The notes beneath the pieces were generated by a model. That model was not told where the DNA came from and searched no databases. It was given only the letters and a program-made list of their open reading frames with translations. Source: Camillea tinctor (Eukaryota > Ascomycota > Sordariomycetes > Xylariales > Xylariaceae). Taken from it: 64,000 nt of DNA. Shown here piece by piece: positions 48,793 through 58,974 of this stretch. The DNA is taken from positions 124,001 through 188,000 of the forward strand of contig MU394093.1 of the NCBI GenBank assembly GCA_022578605.1, read 5' to 3'. Position numbers and translations under genes: made by a program. Within the stretch, counting starts at the first letter, position 1. Every line of letters starts with the position of its first letter.

Positions 48793-49721
48793 TCAGAAGT
48801 TGTCCAATAGCTTTCCGACCTTGGCTCTCTCCACTACGTCCATATCCTGCATTAGTATATCCCCATCTTCGTCGTCGACACTCCTATTTCTATGGTTCTG
48901 TTCGCCGCTGTCCGGGAACTGTGCTACACGGCCAGCAACCCGAACGAGTAGGAAGCGCATGCGCTCAAGTTCCTTCTCGATCTCGCCGTTGCGTGTGATG
49001 AGGTTTTGCTGCACTCCTCCTCTTCCTTCTTTTCCATCTTCTTCTTCTTGCGCACGTTCCTTAAACGGCGCAAGTAGTGCTTCCATGGCTCGAAGTCGCT
49101 CGACGCGTTCGCGCACCTTACGGCGGCGCGCAGACAATGAGTTTAAGGTCGCGAGGAGATCAACATAACGACTCGCTTCGGGAGGGTGAGCCTCAGCTTC
49201 GTCGGGTTTATGAAGATCCCAGTTTGGAGGGAGAGCAGCAATGGTTTCATCGGAGCCTATATGAGAAAAAGAAAATCGGTGGTTTTTGGTTAGTTCTTTT
49301 AGGAAGTTAAGCAGGCATCTCAGGCATGTTTCTCACAGAAATCTGCGCCAACCCTTAACTTCTTCTCGCCCATTCCTCTCCCTGAAGCAGCGCCGCTACC
49401 ATCATTATAGTCGTCATTGTCATCGTCATCGTCTTCTTCATCTCTAGCAACGGCGCGCTCTCCCACGTCGAGGAATAGACCCTCGATCTGCTCAGCAACA
49501 TGACGCGATGCCTGAGGGGCATAGACGCGTCGGGCATGTTGTTGCAGAACGTGGTTCAGGCGGTACAGGGCCTCGTCGACGACTTTGTCAGGTAGGCCGC
49601 CCTGTTCGGCGCGGTCGTTGGCTGAGTGCCAATTGGGGGAGGGCGAGAGGGCCTGTGTTAGTTGTAGGATCTGCGCGGTCAGGAAGGTGGACTTGTGGGC
49701 GAGAATCGTGGGTGGTGCCAT
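48793..49721 (-). CDS. fta4: Kinetochore Sim4/CCAN complex subunit Fta4
   Basis: A 282-residue protein from two exons (49721-49337, 49256-48793). The N-terminus (TILAHKSTFLTAQILQLTQAL, then DEALYRLNHVLQQHARRVYAPQASRHVAEQIEGLFLD) is the hallmark of the fungal Fta4 family, the constitutive centromere-associated component that helps attach the inner kinetochore to CENP-A chromatin (relative of vertebrate CENP-U; budding yeast Ame1/Okp1 neighbourhood). An acidic Asp/Asn linker near 95-112 precedes a helical, coiled-coil-prone second half (LNSLSARRRKVRERVERLRAMEALLAPFKERAQEEE, then EIEKELERMRFLLVRVAGRVAQFPD). The intron donor GTGAGA is standard. Start ATG 49721 is followed directly by the conserved block. 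A 534-bp inverted-repeat element sits only 166 bp upstream of this start, so it probably lies in the promoter or leader. Confidence 0.85.
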
Positions 49722-49879
49722 TATCTTTGCTTTCTGCTGCTCCTCCTACGGGGAGGGGAGAGAAAGAAAAGGAGAAGAAATGAAGAAATTGACGTTGAGG
49801 TCTAAGTTTGAGTTGTGAAAGTTGTAAGTTGTAAGTTGTAGGTTTAAGTAAATCAATAAATAAATGGGTTTGATTACCT

Positions 49880-49887
49880 AGGTATAA
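49880..49887. repeat. Left target-site duplication AGGTATAA
   Basis: An 8-bp direct repeat of 50422-50429, immediately outside the inverted-repeat element. Confidence 0.7.
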
Positions 49888-50421
49888 CGGTTTGCCTATT
49901 GCTACGGTAGGTTAGTACTATTGCTACGGTACGCTACACACCTGCCACACACTAAGCCTAAAGACATCTAGCAGCCTTGGTACACTGCTATAGGTACATG
50001 CGCCCCTTAAATGGAAGTACCTTTTTTATCTCACGGTTGCAAAGTTAATTGCAACTTATACTAATTTAATTGCACACATTGCAACTGTAATGCATTTACT
50101 TGCAAAGATTTTAACCTATTTTAACTACTATTGTAATTGTAACTATGGCTGTAACCGCAAAATATCTTTTACTAGCAATGGTACCTCACTTTAAGGTGCA
50201 CGACCTTTAGTAGTCGAGGTACTTTTATTATTGAAAGATATTGCGTAGCGTTAGGCAATCATACTTTACGACTGTGAGATAAAAAAGGTACTTTCATTTA
50301 AAGGGAGTATGTACTCGTAGCAGTGTACTAAGGCTAACTAGATGTCTTTAGGCTTAGTGTGTGGCAGATGTGTGGCGTACCGTAGCAATAGTATCAACCT
50401 ACCGTAGCAATAGGCATTCCG
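49888..50421. mobile_element. 534-bp MITE-like element, 8-bp TSD (hAT-type)
   Basis: The two ends are long inverted repeats of about 160 bp (49888-50050 against 50421-50260), roughly 85% alike by hand alignment. Shared blocks include GCCTATTGCTACGGTAGGTT, CACACACTAAGCCTAAAGAC and AGTACCTTTTTTATCTCAC. Each arm carries two copies of TATTGCTACGGTA. The element ends CGGTTTGCC and (reversed) CGGAATGCC and is bordered by the perfect 8-bp duplication AGGTATAA. An 8-bp TSD is the signature of hAT transposases. The roughly 210-bp centre is AT-rich, with TTGCAA motifs and no coding potential, so movement would need a transposase elsewhere. Differences between arms are mostly C/T and G/A. It sits between FTA4 and the beta-glucosidase gene. 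Confidence 0.82.
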
Positions 50422-50429
50422 AGGTATAA
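50422..50429. repeat. Right target-site duplication AGGTATAA
   Basis: An exact match to 49880-49887, directly after the right end of the inverted-repeat element. Confidence 0.7.
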
Positions 50430-50963
50430 ATGGATTTAGTTGGTGTTACTTGGTAACTTAGCTCTAGTTAGGTTAGAAGATTTTCTTAGGTATCTATCCA
50501 ATCAGAAGAGTAGGGCACTTCTGATATCGGTGATCGGAGCTTTTTGTCGCGTCACAACTTCTCCCATCCTAGTCGAATTGCCCCGCGTCCTTCAGTAAAC
50601 CGAATGCGGGGTATTCCGTACGCTGTAAAAACCACCCCTCCTATTTAGTGGGGCTATGGTTATGGTTATAGTGATTTTGGTGTATAAGACTCGTCTCCCC
50701 AACTCTCCCCCCTTTTCTTACCCCTATTCCCCTATTCTCCTATTCTTACATTCCCCTGGTTATCTCGCTTGCAGGCATAGATCAATACTATCTACGATTA
50801 AAACCCCAAGTAGAAACATATCATAATACGTCATTTTTATACCTAAGTTCTTCATTTTTTTGGTCGGTCCTCGCTCTCGAGTCGTTGATGTTTCTTTTAT
50901 TCTATATACATACATAACGAAAGCAGACCACGGAATCCATTCCCCTTGAATATAACTCATAAA

Positions 50964-53627
50964 TCACAATCCAGACCACCAAAATGTCTCAGGGATCGTA
51001 AACGCGCTCTTCACAGCCTTCCCCTCCTTCACCTCGCTGCTGTCGCTAACGATAACCTCGTACTCACCCGCCTCCACGCACCACTGGTCGCGCTGCTCGT
51101 CCCAGTAGCTCGCCGTGTACTTAGTCGGCACCTCCACGCTGACCGTCTTGGCCTCACCCGGCTTGAGCTCCACCTTGGTGAACCCCTTGAGCTCTTTCAC
51201 CGGCCGGTTGACCTTGGCCTTCTGCTTCGGTGCGACGTACACCTGCGCTACCTCGGCGCCCTTGATGGGCCCTGTGTTCTTAACCGCCACCTCCACCTTC
51301 AGCGTCCCCTGTGCGTCGGCCCCCGTGAGCGTCAGCTTCAGGTCCGCAAATGCGAACGTCGTGTAGCTCAGGCCGTGCCCGAAGGGGAACAGCACCTCCC
51401 GCTCCGCGAACTCGTAGTACCGGTACCCGACGTAGATGTCCTCGCCGTAGACGACGCGTCCCCCTTCGGAGCGGTAGTTTAGGAACGCCGGGTTGTCCTG
51501 GACGCGTGCCGGGAAGCTGACGCTGAGCTTGCCTGAGGGGCATACATCGCCAAAGAGCACGTCCGCGATCGTGTTGCCCGTCTCGTTGCCGCCGTACCAG
51601 GCCTGCACGAGCGCGCCGACTGAGCCGAGCCACGGCATCTCTACCGGTGTCCCCGACTGCATGACTACTGCGGTGTTGGGATTGGCACTGGTGACCGCCG
51701 AGATGAGGTCGTCCATCCCTGGAGGCAGCTTCATGTCTGATCGGTCATTACCCTCTGTCTCCCATTCTGAGTTGAGGCCTGCGCAGATGATCACTTGGTC
51801 CGCCGTCTTAGCGAGGGAAACGGCGTTGGCGATCTCTGCTTTGGGGTCGATCACTTTACATCCGCCGATGCGGAGAGCACCCGCGCCGAGGAGCATGTTG
51901 CCCGCGCCTAGTTTGGATGTAGGTGCCGATCCGAACGTCACCTTGACCTGGTAGGTCTGGCCCTTGGTGAACTTGTACGTGCCCTTCTCCTCGATGGTGG
52001 CGCTGCCGAAGAAGGCATCACCTTGTCGCTGGTGCTCCGAGTTATTGATGACCAGCTCGTCATTGACGTATAGGTTTGCTGTACCTGACACCACGACGCC
52101 GAATTCCCAGGTAGCGTCTTCCTCCGCGGTGAAGGAGCTCTCCAAAGTCGCGTACCAGAGGTTAGATGTCAGTTTCGGGTTCTCGTAGTCCACGAGGAGC
52201 AACTCGGTCTTTACGACATCTAGTTCGTCGACCTTCTCCCGGTTTGCCACTTCCGGGCCTTCGAGGTACACCTTCATCGTCATACCCTGGGCTCCCTTAA
52301 GGGACTTGGTGGAGTACCCAAGCAGCGGTAGCAGCTTATGTGAGTACTGACCTATGGTAAAAGCGGGAGGCGAAGAAAGCTTGCTGCTAATACCGTCGAA
52401 GGGTGTCACGGCGTAGTAGGCAGCTAAGGACGCCGAACCACCTCCATGATAGGTTGCGACTTTGGCGTTGGGGCCTATCACAACAGTCTGCAGGAAGCTA
52501 ACGGTTAGCTTCTATCTAAACATGAATCAAACTATTGATTTCAAGTCTCTTACCTTCTTGTCCTTCTTCAGAGGTAGTACACCGTTATCATTCTTCAAGA
52601 GGACGATACCTTCATTCCCTATCCGTCTCAGCAGAGCCGCAGTCTCGGGCGTGTCTGCCTTGCCCTCAGGCGCGTTTTCTCCAACTCCACTGGCAGCACA
52701 TTTCTTGACAAACTTGAGCATCTCCTTGGCTCGCTTGTCCAGAATGTGCCCCCAAACCTTGTCGTTGGACACATTGAACTTGAGGGCCTCACCCCTAAAC
52801 CGTGGCGGACCAGGCATCTCGAGATCGAGCCCCGCGATCGTAGCTTCGGTAGTAGAATACGTTCCGTACCAGTCGCTCATAATCATTCCGTCCCAGCCCC
52901 ATTCGCCACGTAACATGTCCTCGAGTAGTTTGGTATTTTGTGAACAGAAGGTACCATTCACTCCATTATAGCCCGTCATGAAAGAACCGGGGTTAGAGTC
53001 ACGGACAACTAACTGGAATGGTAGGGCATAGATCTCGCGAAGGGCACGCTCGGTGATAAGCGCCTGTACCGCATTACGCTTGTGCTCATGATCATTGCAC
53101 ACAAAATGCTTGATAGTCGCTTGAACGCCTGTCGACTGTATGCCCTTGACGATGGCAGCCGCTCCGAGACCAGCTAGGAAGGGGTCTTCGCCAATCGACT
53201 CAAAGCCTCGGCCGCCGAGGGGGCTCCTTTGCATGTTGATTGTAGGTCCTAGGATAGCATGGACACCTTTTACCTTAGCCTCCTCACCCATCTTCTTCCC
53301 GGCTTCCTCGAGAAGCTCCTGGTTGAAGGTAGCTCCAAGGGCGGTGCCACAAGGGAAGCAGGCTGCAGGGACACCGTTGAAGAATTTGGTACCACGGACG
53401 CCATTAGGTCCATCTGACAGTCTCAAGGAGGGGATGCCGTGGTGAGGGTGGGCTTTTGTATGCCAGAAATCGATACCTATCATTAATGAAAAAAAAAAAA
53501 AAGATTTAATTACTTCTATGACCCCTATTTCAAATTTTATAATGAATGGCTTCTTACCTGCGAGAAGCTCGACCTTCTCAGATAGCGACAGCTTCTTAAG
53601 AACTTCGTCCACGTTGATATCCGCCAT
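50964..53627 (-). CDS. GH3 beta-glucosidase with PA14 insert
   Basis: An 838-residue enzyme from three exons (53627-53558, 53476-52554, 52487-50964). The TIM-barrel half has DGPNGVRGTKFFNGVPAACFPCGTALGATF, ILGPTINMQRSPLGGRGFES, Lys146-His147 in ATIKHFVCNDHE, and the nucleophile Asp225 in GMIMSDWYGTYS. The second half contains TVVIGPNAK, a PA14-type beta domain at about 390-550 (WYATLESSFTAEEDATWEFGVVVSGTANLYVND), the alpha/beta sandwich with GLNSEWETEGNDR carrying the probable acid/base Glu, and a C-terminal fibronectin-III-like domain (AEVAQVYVAPKQ, ELKGFTKVELKPGE). It has no signal peptide, as in the intracellular PA14-containing beta-glucosidases of Aspergillus, so it probably splits imported cellobiose or other aryl/alkyl glucosides in the cytosol. 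The first exon is only 70 bp and the A-rich first intron can mislead gene finders. Confidence 0.93.
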
Positions 53628-56142
53628 GTTTGGCTATGAGTGTCACCAGGAACTACTCAGTAAGGAAAAGGGGATGAGGAAGGAAGAAAGATACCGGTGG
53701 GAGAACAAATCAGCGAGCAATAAGAAACGGATAGAAAGGATAGAAAAGGAAGAAGGAATCACACATCTAGTCCACGGCACCTTTGCCTGATTTTATAGCT
53801 TGAAACAAACCCTGTCTGTCACCCCGCAACTACTTCGGTGTAGGTACTGTATACAAGAAGAAAAGGTCAACTACGCGCACCCTTCACAAACCTTGAACCG
53901 TATCCAAACATAACGTAACGGTTGAGGGGAGGATGGGGGGTTCGCAGCATATCCATCCGACGAGGAACGAGATCGGAGACAAGCCCTGAAGTCCTGTCAC
54001 TTCGAGCCTTTCTATCCCTGGACCGACCCTCCGTCGGCTCAGATCACCTAGATGGGGGAATAGTTGGGGATCTTCGACGGTGCAACAACACCGGAATCCA
54101 GGAGCACTTGCTATTGCTCCAAGAAAGCCGTTGGTGACATTGAAAGGATAGGTTCACGGGACCTACTAACGAAGAGAAAATGCATCGGGTTCCGGTCCGA
54201 TGTACCTTTGCATTGCCGTAGTTTTGCCAGAAACAAGGCAGAAGATAGTCGACTCTAAAGCCGAAGTTATTCCTACCATCCAATAGGGGCCACGAGATCT
54301 TCGTGTAAGTGGCGGGATTTTCCCTCACCCAAACGTACGACAGGAGTTAACCTATGTGCTTACATGGGAATGTTTTCCCATGTCGACATTAGCTTCGAAG
54401 TAGCGTATTCGATAGTTGAGAAACGGAGCTCGAATAAAGGGATCATCCTTTGTTTCTTTAAGTGTCAGTAGTTTTACTGTCAACTCATGTAATGTCAATA
54501 AAACCATCACTTGACCATTCTCAGCTAGTTGGAATGTTTTTTCAACCACACCGCTTAGGAGTATATAAGTCCAATTGTTGTATGAGGGCTGAGCCCAAGA
54601 GAAAAATAAGAGAGTAAACATGACTCTAAAATATTATGAAATTCGAGATTCATAGAAGAGAATAACTAATGACTAGAATATTCTACATACCTAGGTAGGG
54701 TTGGTCAGATTCTTAAAGCCTTTGGTTTTTACTTTATTCGTAGCTGAGCCATTAGGAGCGGAGAAACAAAAGAACCAAGAACTGTCAAAAAATGGGTTTA
54801 AGAGTATCAAACCTATCATCTTCTATTTTCTAGCTAGATTAGTTACATAGGTTACAGTACCAGTGTGCTTAGAGAGATTTATTTTCCTAAATTTATTTCC
54901 CGACTTTAGTCTCGACTTGATATATGCAACCCCCGGATCTTGATCTTCGTGATGGGATGCCGAGGCCAATACAATATAAAAGACTTACGGAGTGACTCTA
55001 GCGCACTAGGCTAGGCGCATGCCACCGAGAGTGCCGGCAAGTACTTACAAGATATTGTAATTTCTGAGAAATGTGCCAAGTTGTCAAGGCGAAGGCCTTA
55101 ACATTTTCCCCAAATGTAGATCCCTAGCACCTGAGAAGCCAAGATTCGGTTAGTTGAAATCTGTTAATTATCACACCTCTCTATATGTCTCTCCACCCAA
55201 GTCTACGAGGAGTTAACAGCTCCAGCGAGGCACCTACCGCCACACATCGAGCGAGGATAAGATAGACCCTAATAATGTCGTCACCACCTCCTCTCATGAT
55301 AACAAAGGGCGCAAGATTACCACGTGCCATGCTCGCGGCGATGGCACCTGGAGCATCGCATTCCAGAAAGATGGCTAGGCCGTGTTGAAGAGTTTGGACG
55401 CTATATCATCTACTTTGGAGGGTAATCACCGGTCGAAGCTCAAAGTCACCGTTCTCGAGTCGGTTAACAGTGCCCGGGTTATCATCTATTATGGCGAGAT
55501 GATACAGAAACTCCGGAGTGCTGGGGGGTTGTGGCAGAGAGCAACTACAAGGTACACCGGGCCTATGCTTCGAGAGGATGAGTAGGGAAGGGGTAATAAA
55601 TATACCTAGACACTCAAATAGGTATACGCACATACTATGAGGATAGGTTAGAAATGCAGTTTCATAGCAAAAGGACGAGTGTTTGATTTAGGAGTACGTT
55701 TCTCATTACTATTTCATTATATAATATTTAATGGTATATTAATAAACGAGAAAGACGAAGAGGTAAAGAGGGAAAGAAATAATATATTACAGATATGAAA
55801 TAAGGTATAATACATACTGTTCAAAGAAGAAATGGGGGAAAATCGGGAAATCGAGAGCCACTCAATGCCAGTACTCCTCGTTTAATCGTCAAATTGTCGC
55901 TATAAGAAAAGGGAGTATAGGTAATGCAAAAGAAAAATGCGGCCGCTTTCTTATATAACGAAAATGTCTCCTTGTCTTCATGACTCGTTATATTAATACT
56001 TCAACTCGAGATTCCTAGAGGATATGCCACATACAAAGTAGCAATAACTCCTCTCAGATAATGCGGATGACTATTTTGTCTTTCAAGATGCCAGTGGTAG
56101 TTTAGGCAATGTTGTAAAAAGTGACAGTTTTTTTGCTGTTGA
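53628..56142. other. Gene-poor stretch with one broken reading frame
   Basis: Promoter of the beta-glucosidase at the left. Beyond that only short frames, a TACCTAGGTA palindrome at 54688 and the interrupted frame at 55217-55585. Nothing else is recognisable. Confidence 0.5.
55217..55585 (+). pseudogene. Possible decayed coding fragment with one internal stop
   Basis: One reading frame of about 122 codons is broken by a single TAG at 55376-55378. On both sides the translation has balanced, protein-like composition (KGRKITTCHARGDGTWSIAF before; NHRSKLKVTVLESVNSARVI after). There is no ATG at its start, and the frame begins after TAA at 55214. A CAG-to-TAG change, as produced by repeat-induced point mutation, would explain the stop. 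I do not recognise the family. It could also be chance. Confidence 0.25.
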
Positions 56143-56640
56143 TCAGGTCCCAGAACCCGCGTCCAGTGGCGGCGGCCTCAGTCTCTGCTTCGACTGTCCG
56201 AGGGCATCATGATCTATACATTCTCAAGTTAGCTAAATGTTACAGCGTACCTGCTCTTTGGTACCTAGGCAAATGCGTTCATAAGATATACATATATAAG
56301 GTGAAGAATAATGGAGGCTTTGATACATACCCCGCAGGAAACAATACGCATATCCTTGCCACAAGTTCCAGCAGTTCCCTTTAAGCTGCGGGTTCCACAC
56401 CAAGAACTGGTCTACAGTCAAATCCAGTAGGTCGCACACGATATCGCACGTGTCCCCCGGCCGAGCTTTCATCCATACGTAGCAGTCATCGACAGGAGCG
56501 CCCTCCTGGACGGGACCCGTAGGTGGCCACTTTTTAGAGCCGGGCGGGAGAGCGACCGCACCAGCGGCGGGGGTGGGAAGCTGGAGGAGGGCGAAGAAGA
56601 AGGTAGGGAGGAAAAGGGGGAGGGAGTTGAGCTTCTTCAT
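56143..56640 (-). CDS. Small secreted LysM-domain protein
   Basis: A 126-residue protein in my two-exon model (56640-56331, 56213-56143). Residues 1-27 (hydrophobic with PTPAAGA) are a signal peptide. The single LysM domain spans about 51-100, with CYVWMKARPGDTCDIVCDLLDLTVDQFLVWNPQLKGNCWNLWQGYAYC. It has the Gly-Asp-Thr-Cys start, the Asn-Pro turn and four to five cysteines for disulfides, as in fungal-type extracellular LysM modules that bind chitin oligomers. Such proteins shield hyphae or hide chitin from plant immunity, or simply bind the cell wall. Which applies here is unknown. After the domain the second exon gives a short basic, Pro-rich tail without further modules. That exon rests on splice sites alone, and the real 3' end may differ. 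A signal-peptide-plus-one-LysM layout and isolated position are typical of accessory secreted proteins. Confidence 0.75.
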
Positions 56641-58107
56641 TTTTTTGGGAGGGGGGGAGGTTATTTTTTTACGATTTTGTAGAAGGTTGGTTTAGTCAAG
56701 GTCGGTGATTCCGAAAGATATTTTGTCTGATGTTTTGTAGCTGTAATTTGGTTACTACTTCTGAAGGCATATTATGTTATGGTAGATAGATGGATTCTTC
56801 GGAGAGGAAAAAAACAACCGATCAAAGAGCGGAGGTAGTCTATCTTATACATATGTACGGGGCAATTTCACCTCAATCGACAACAAAGAGAGACTTCTTT
56901 TCTCCAATCGTGTAAGCAAAGAAAAGGGGAAATGTGTGTGGCTACATGGACTTCTAAAAGGATGCCTCTGCTTTGTTCTCAAGCATTATCATCTGGCTTC
57001 ATGAGATTATTTATTAATAGAAGGACATATGATTTTAACAAACTGCTTGTATTGTATGGTTTAGTGTGCTACGACTAACTTTTGAAAAAAAAAAAACCCC
57101 CTATTGTCCTGTACATGTTGTAATATATAAGGTTCTTTGTATGTAGAGATGATCGATCTCTTTCCCCGGGGCGGCCTCCCGCATGCACATTTACCAGCAG
57201 AATCTAAAAATCGGAAAGATATATACCTGAGAAACCAAGTCGATATAAGTCAAGTATTAAGAGTACGATAAAGATTCCCTTACCATTTAGACTATATACA
57301 ACAAATACTAATCTTAGGCAATGGAAATTCAGCTCACGCATATATCTCAGTTGTTGCTTCTATGATCAAATTATATTGAGGCAACTATACACTCACACAA
57401 AAAGGGATTTGCAGCTAATCATGCTGGAAAAGGGGGGTTGCTTCCGCATAGTTGCGTGGCAAAGAATATCCACTTGACTATTACGTACTGCGCTCTGTTG
57501 ACCTCATATTCGAAGTTAAAAACGATGCAAATTCTTAGAGTGTGAAACGTTCACTTTGGATGTGTGATGTGTTAGTTACTTGTAAAAGGAAAGGGAGGAG
57601 GGGAATATTGAAGGGAGATGTCACCAGTGGCAGTCACTTTTCCCTTGTTATAATCTGAATAAAGCCCATAATATAGTAAGGGACTGGAAATGGGAATTTG
57701 GATTGAATAATATAAGTCACTGTACGACAGTAACTAATATAGTTTTCTCTCTTTGATGCAGTACCTAAATTTGGTGATCTTCCACTCCAGAAAGCTGCCG
57801 TAGAGACCCATTTACCGGCCTTCAAATATTGGGATATGGTATCTAATGTCTGATCAACCAGGTTACTAGGTAGTGTTTTGTTTATGAATTGAGAGGTTTC
57901 AAGGAAATGATTTGAAAGTATTTCTAGTTTGTGTTGTGCCTTGCATGAGTTTCTCAAGGGCGAGGCAATCTGACGATGTAGTCTCAGTTGATCAAAGCTT
58001 GACCGGGTACTCGATCAATGTTGTCAATCTCAATGTTGAAGTTTCCAGGAATCTTCTTATGTAGGCGGGATGAATATTGAAAACTATTAAACCCGTTTGA
58101 TTTTCAG
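56641..58107. other. Intergenic with one protein-like frame
   Basis: LysM gene promoter, then AT-rich DNA. The minus-strand frame at about 58000-57634 reads like helical protein (HKLEILSNHFLETSQFIN, then NLVDQTLDTISQYLKAGKWVSTAAFW) and might be a downstream exon of the gene at 58108-58974 or a broken gene. No start codon with support was found. Confidence 0.4.
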
Positions 58108-58974
58108 TTAGTGTAAGGGGGAGCAATCGCAATAATCACTTGGGGTGCGGGTTTTCTGAAAACCTCCCACCATCTGCATTCTGAAGAACTTTTCCAACGG
58201 GTCAATTGCTGCTAAAATGGTAACAATCAGGGTAACCAGCGCGATGATAGTATTCATCTGAGTCCAATTCCGCTGTGGAGAAGTCAGCCAGTCAGTGAAC
58301 AGTCTCGTAATCCACAAGGCCCCGAGAACGATGTGGCCCAGCAGCTTCCTGAGTCCTGAAAATTTACAAGGCTTAAATTCCCATCGTGAGGCGTTGGTGT
58401 TGTATTGGTCTGTGCTTTCAGCTCCACGAAGATGTCCATTACGGACAGGGCCGTCTGTGTGAGAAGCTGAATTAACGCGTGAAACTGTTGCTCGTGGGAT
58501 CGTTGGTAGGAGTCTAGCCCCTGAACTAGGCGCTGAAGGTGCGGAAAGAGTATCAGCCATCTCAGGGGCCTGGTGATGGGAGTTCGGCGGAGAATGCGCG
58601 AGGACTGAAAATGAAGTTTGAGCTTCTCGTGTGTTTGGCTTTGGACATGACCGTTTGCTTGGGCGGTGGGTTGACAGAGGATATGACGGCAGTGTATACG
58701 AGGATTCAGGACTGCAATTCGACTGTGACCTAGGGAACTCCTGAAGACTGATCGCTGATTCCCCCGTATAAGCAGGTATTGGTAAGGGGTGGTCGTCAAG
58801 ATTGACATCTTCGGGGCTGGGTAGCCTGCTCAGGCTCTCGGATGATTCGCCAATGTATGGCTCTATCGTAGGTATAGATCTAGGAGTGCCTTCTCCAGAT
58901 GATGGTGGAGGGCCAAACCACGGAGACGATTTTAGAGGCTGTCGTCGCTCAGGCACAACGGAACAAAGTGACAT
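58108..58974 (-). CDS. Unknown protein with C-terminal membrane segments
   Basis: An uninterrupted 288-residue frame beginning at ATG 58974. Residues 1-205 are Pro/Ser-rich and lack hydrophobic stretches, so probably disordered. Near the end there are two hydrophobic segments, about 212-226 (LGHIVLGALWITRLF) and 241-257 (TIIALVTLIVTILAAI), separated by TSPQRNWTQMN. I recognise no domain. The 3' end is uncertain: a donor-like GTGATT, a CACTAAC branch site and a TAG acceptor just after residue 277 would extend the gene to the left into frames around 57634-58080. The protein may be anchored in an internal membrane, with the long tail in the cytosol. Confidence is for a real gene in this place rather than for exact ends. 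Confidence 0.55.
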   Translation of the reverse strand: MSLCSVVPERRQPLKSSPWFGPPPSSGEGTPRSIPTIEPYIGESSESLSRLPSPEDVNLDDHPLPIPAYTGESAISLQEFPRSQSNCSPESSYTLPSYPLSTHRPSKRSCPKPNTREAQTSFSVLAHSPPNSHHQAPEMADTLSAPSAPSSGARLLPTIPRATVSRVNSASHTDGPVRNGHLRGAESTDQYNTNASRWEFKPCKFSGLRKLLGHIVLGALWITRLFTDWLTSPQRNWTQMNTIIALVTLIVTILAAIDPLEKFFRMQMVGGFQKTRTPSDYCDCSPLH

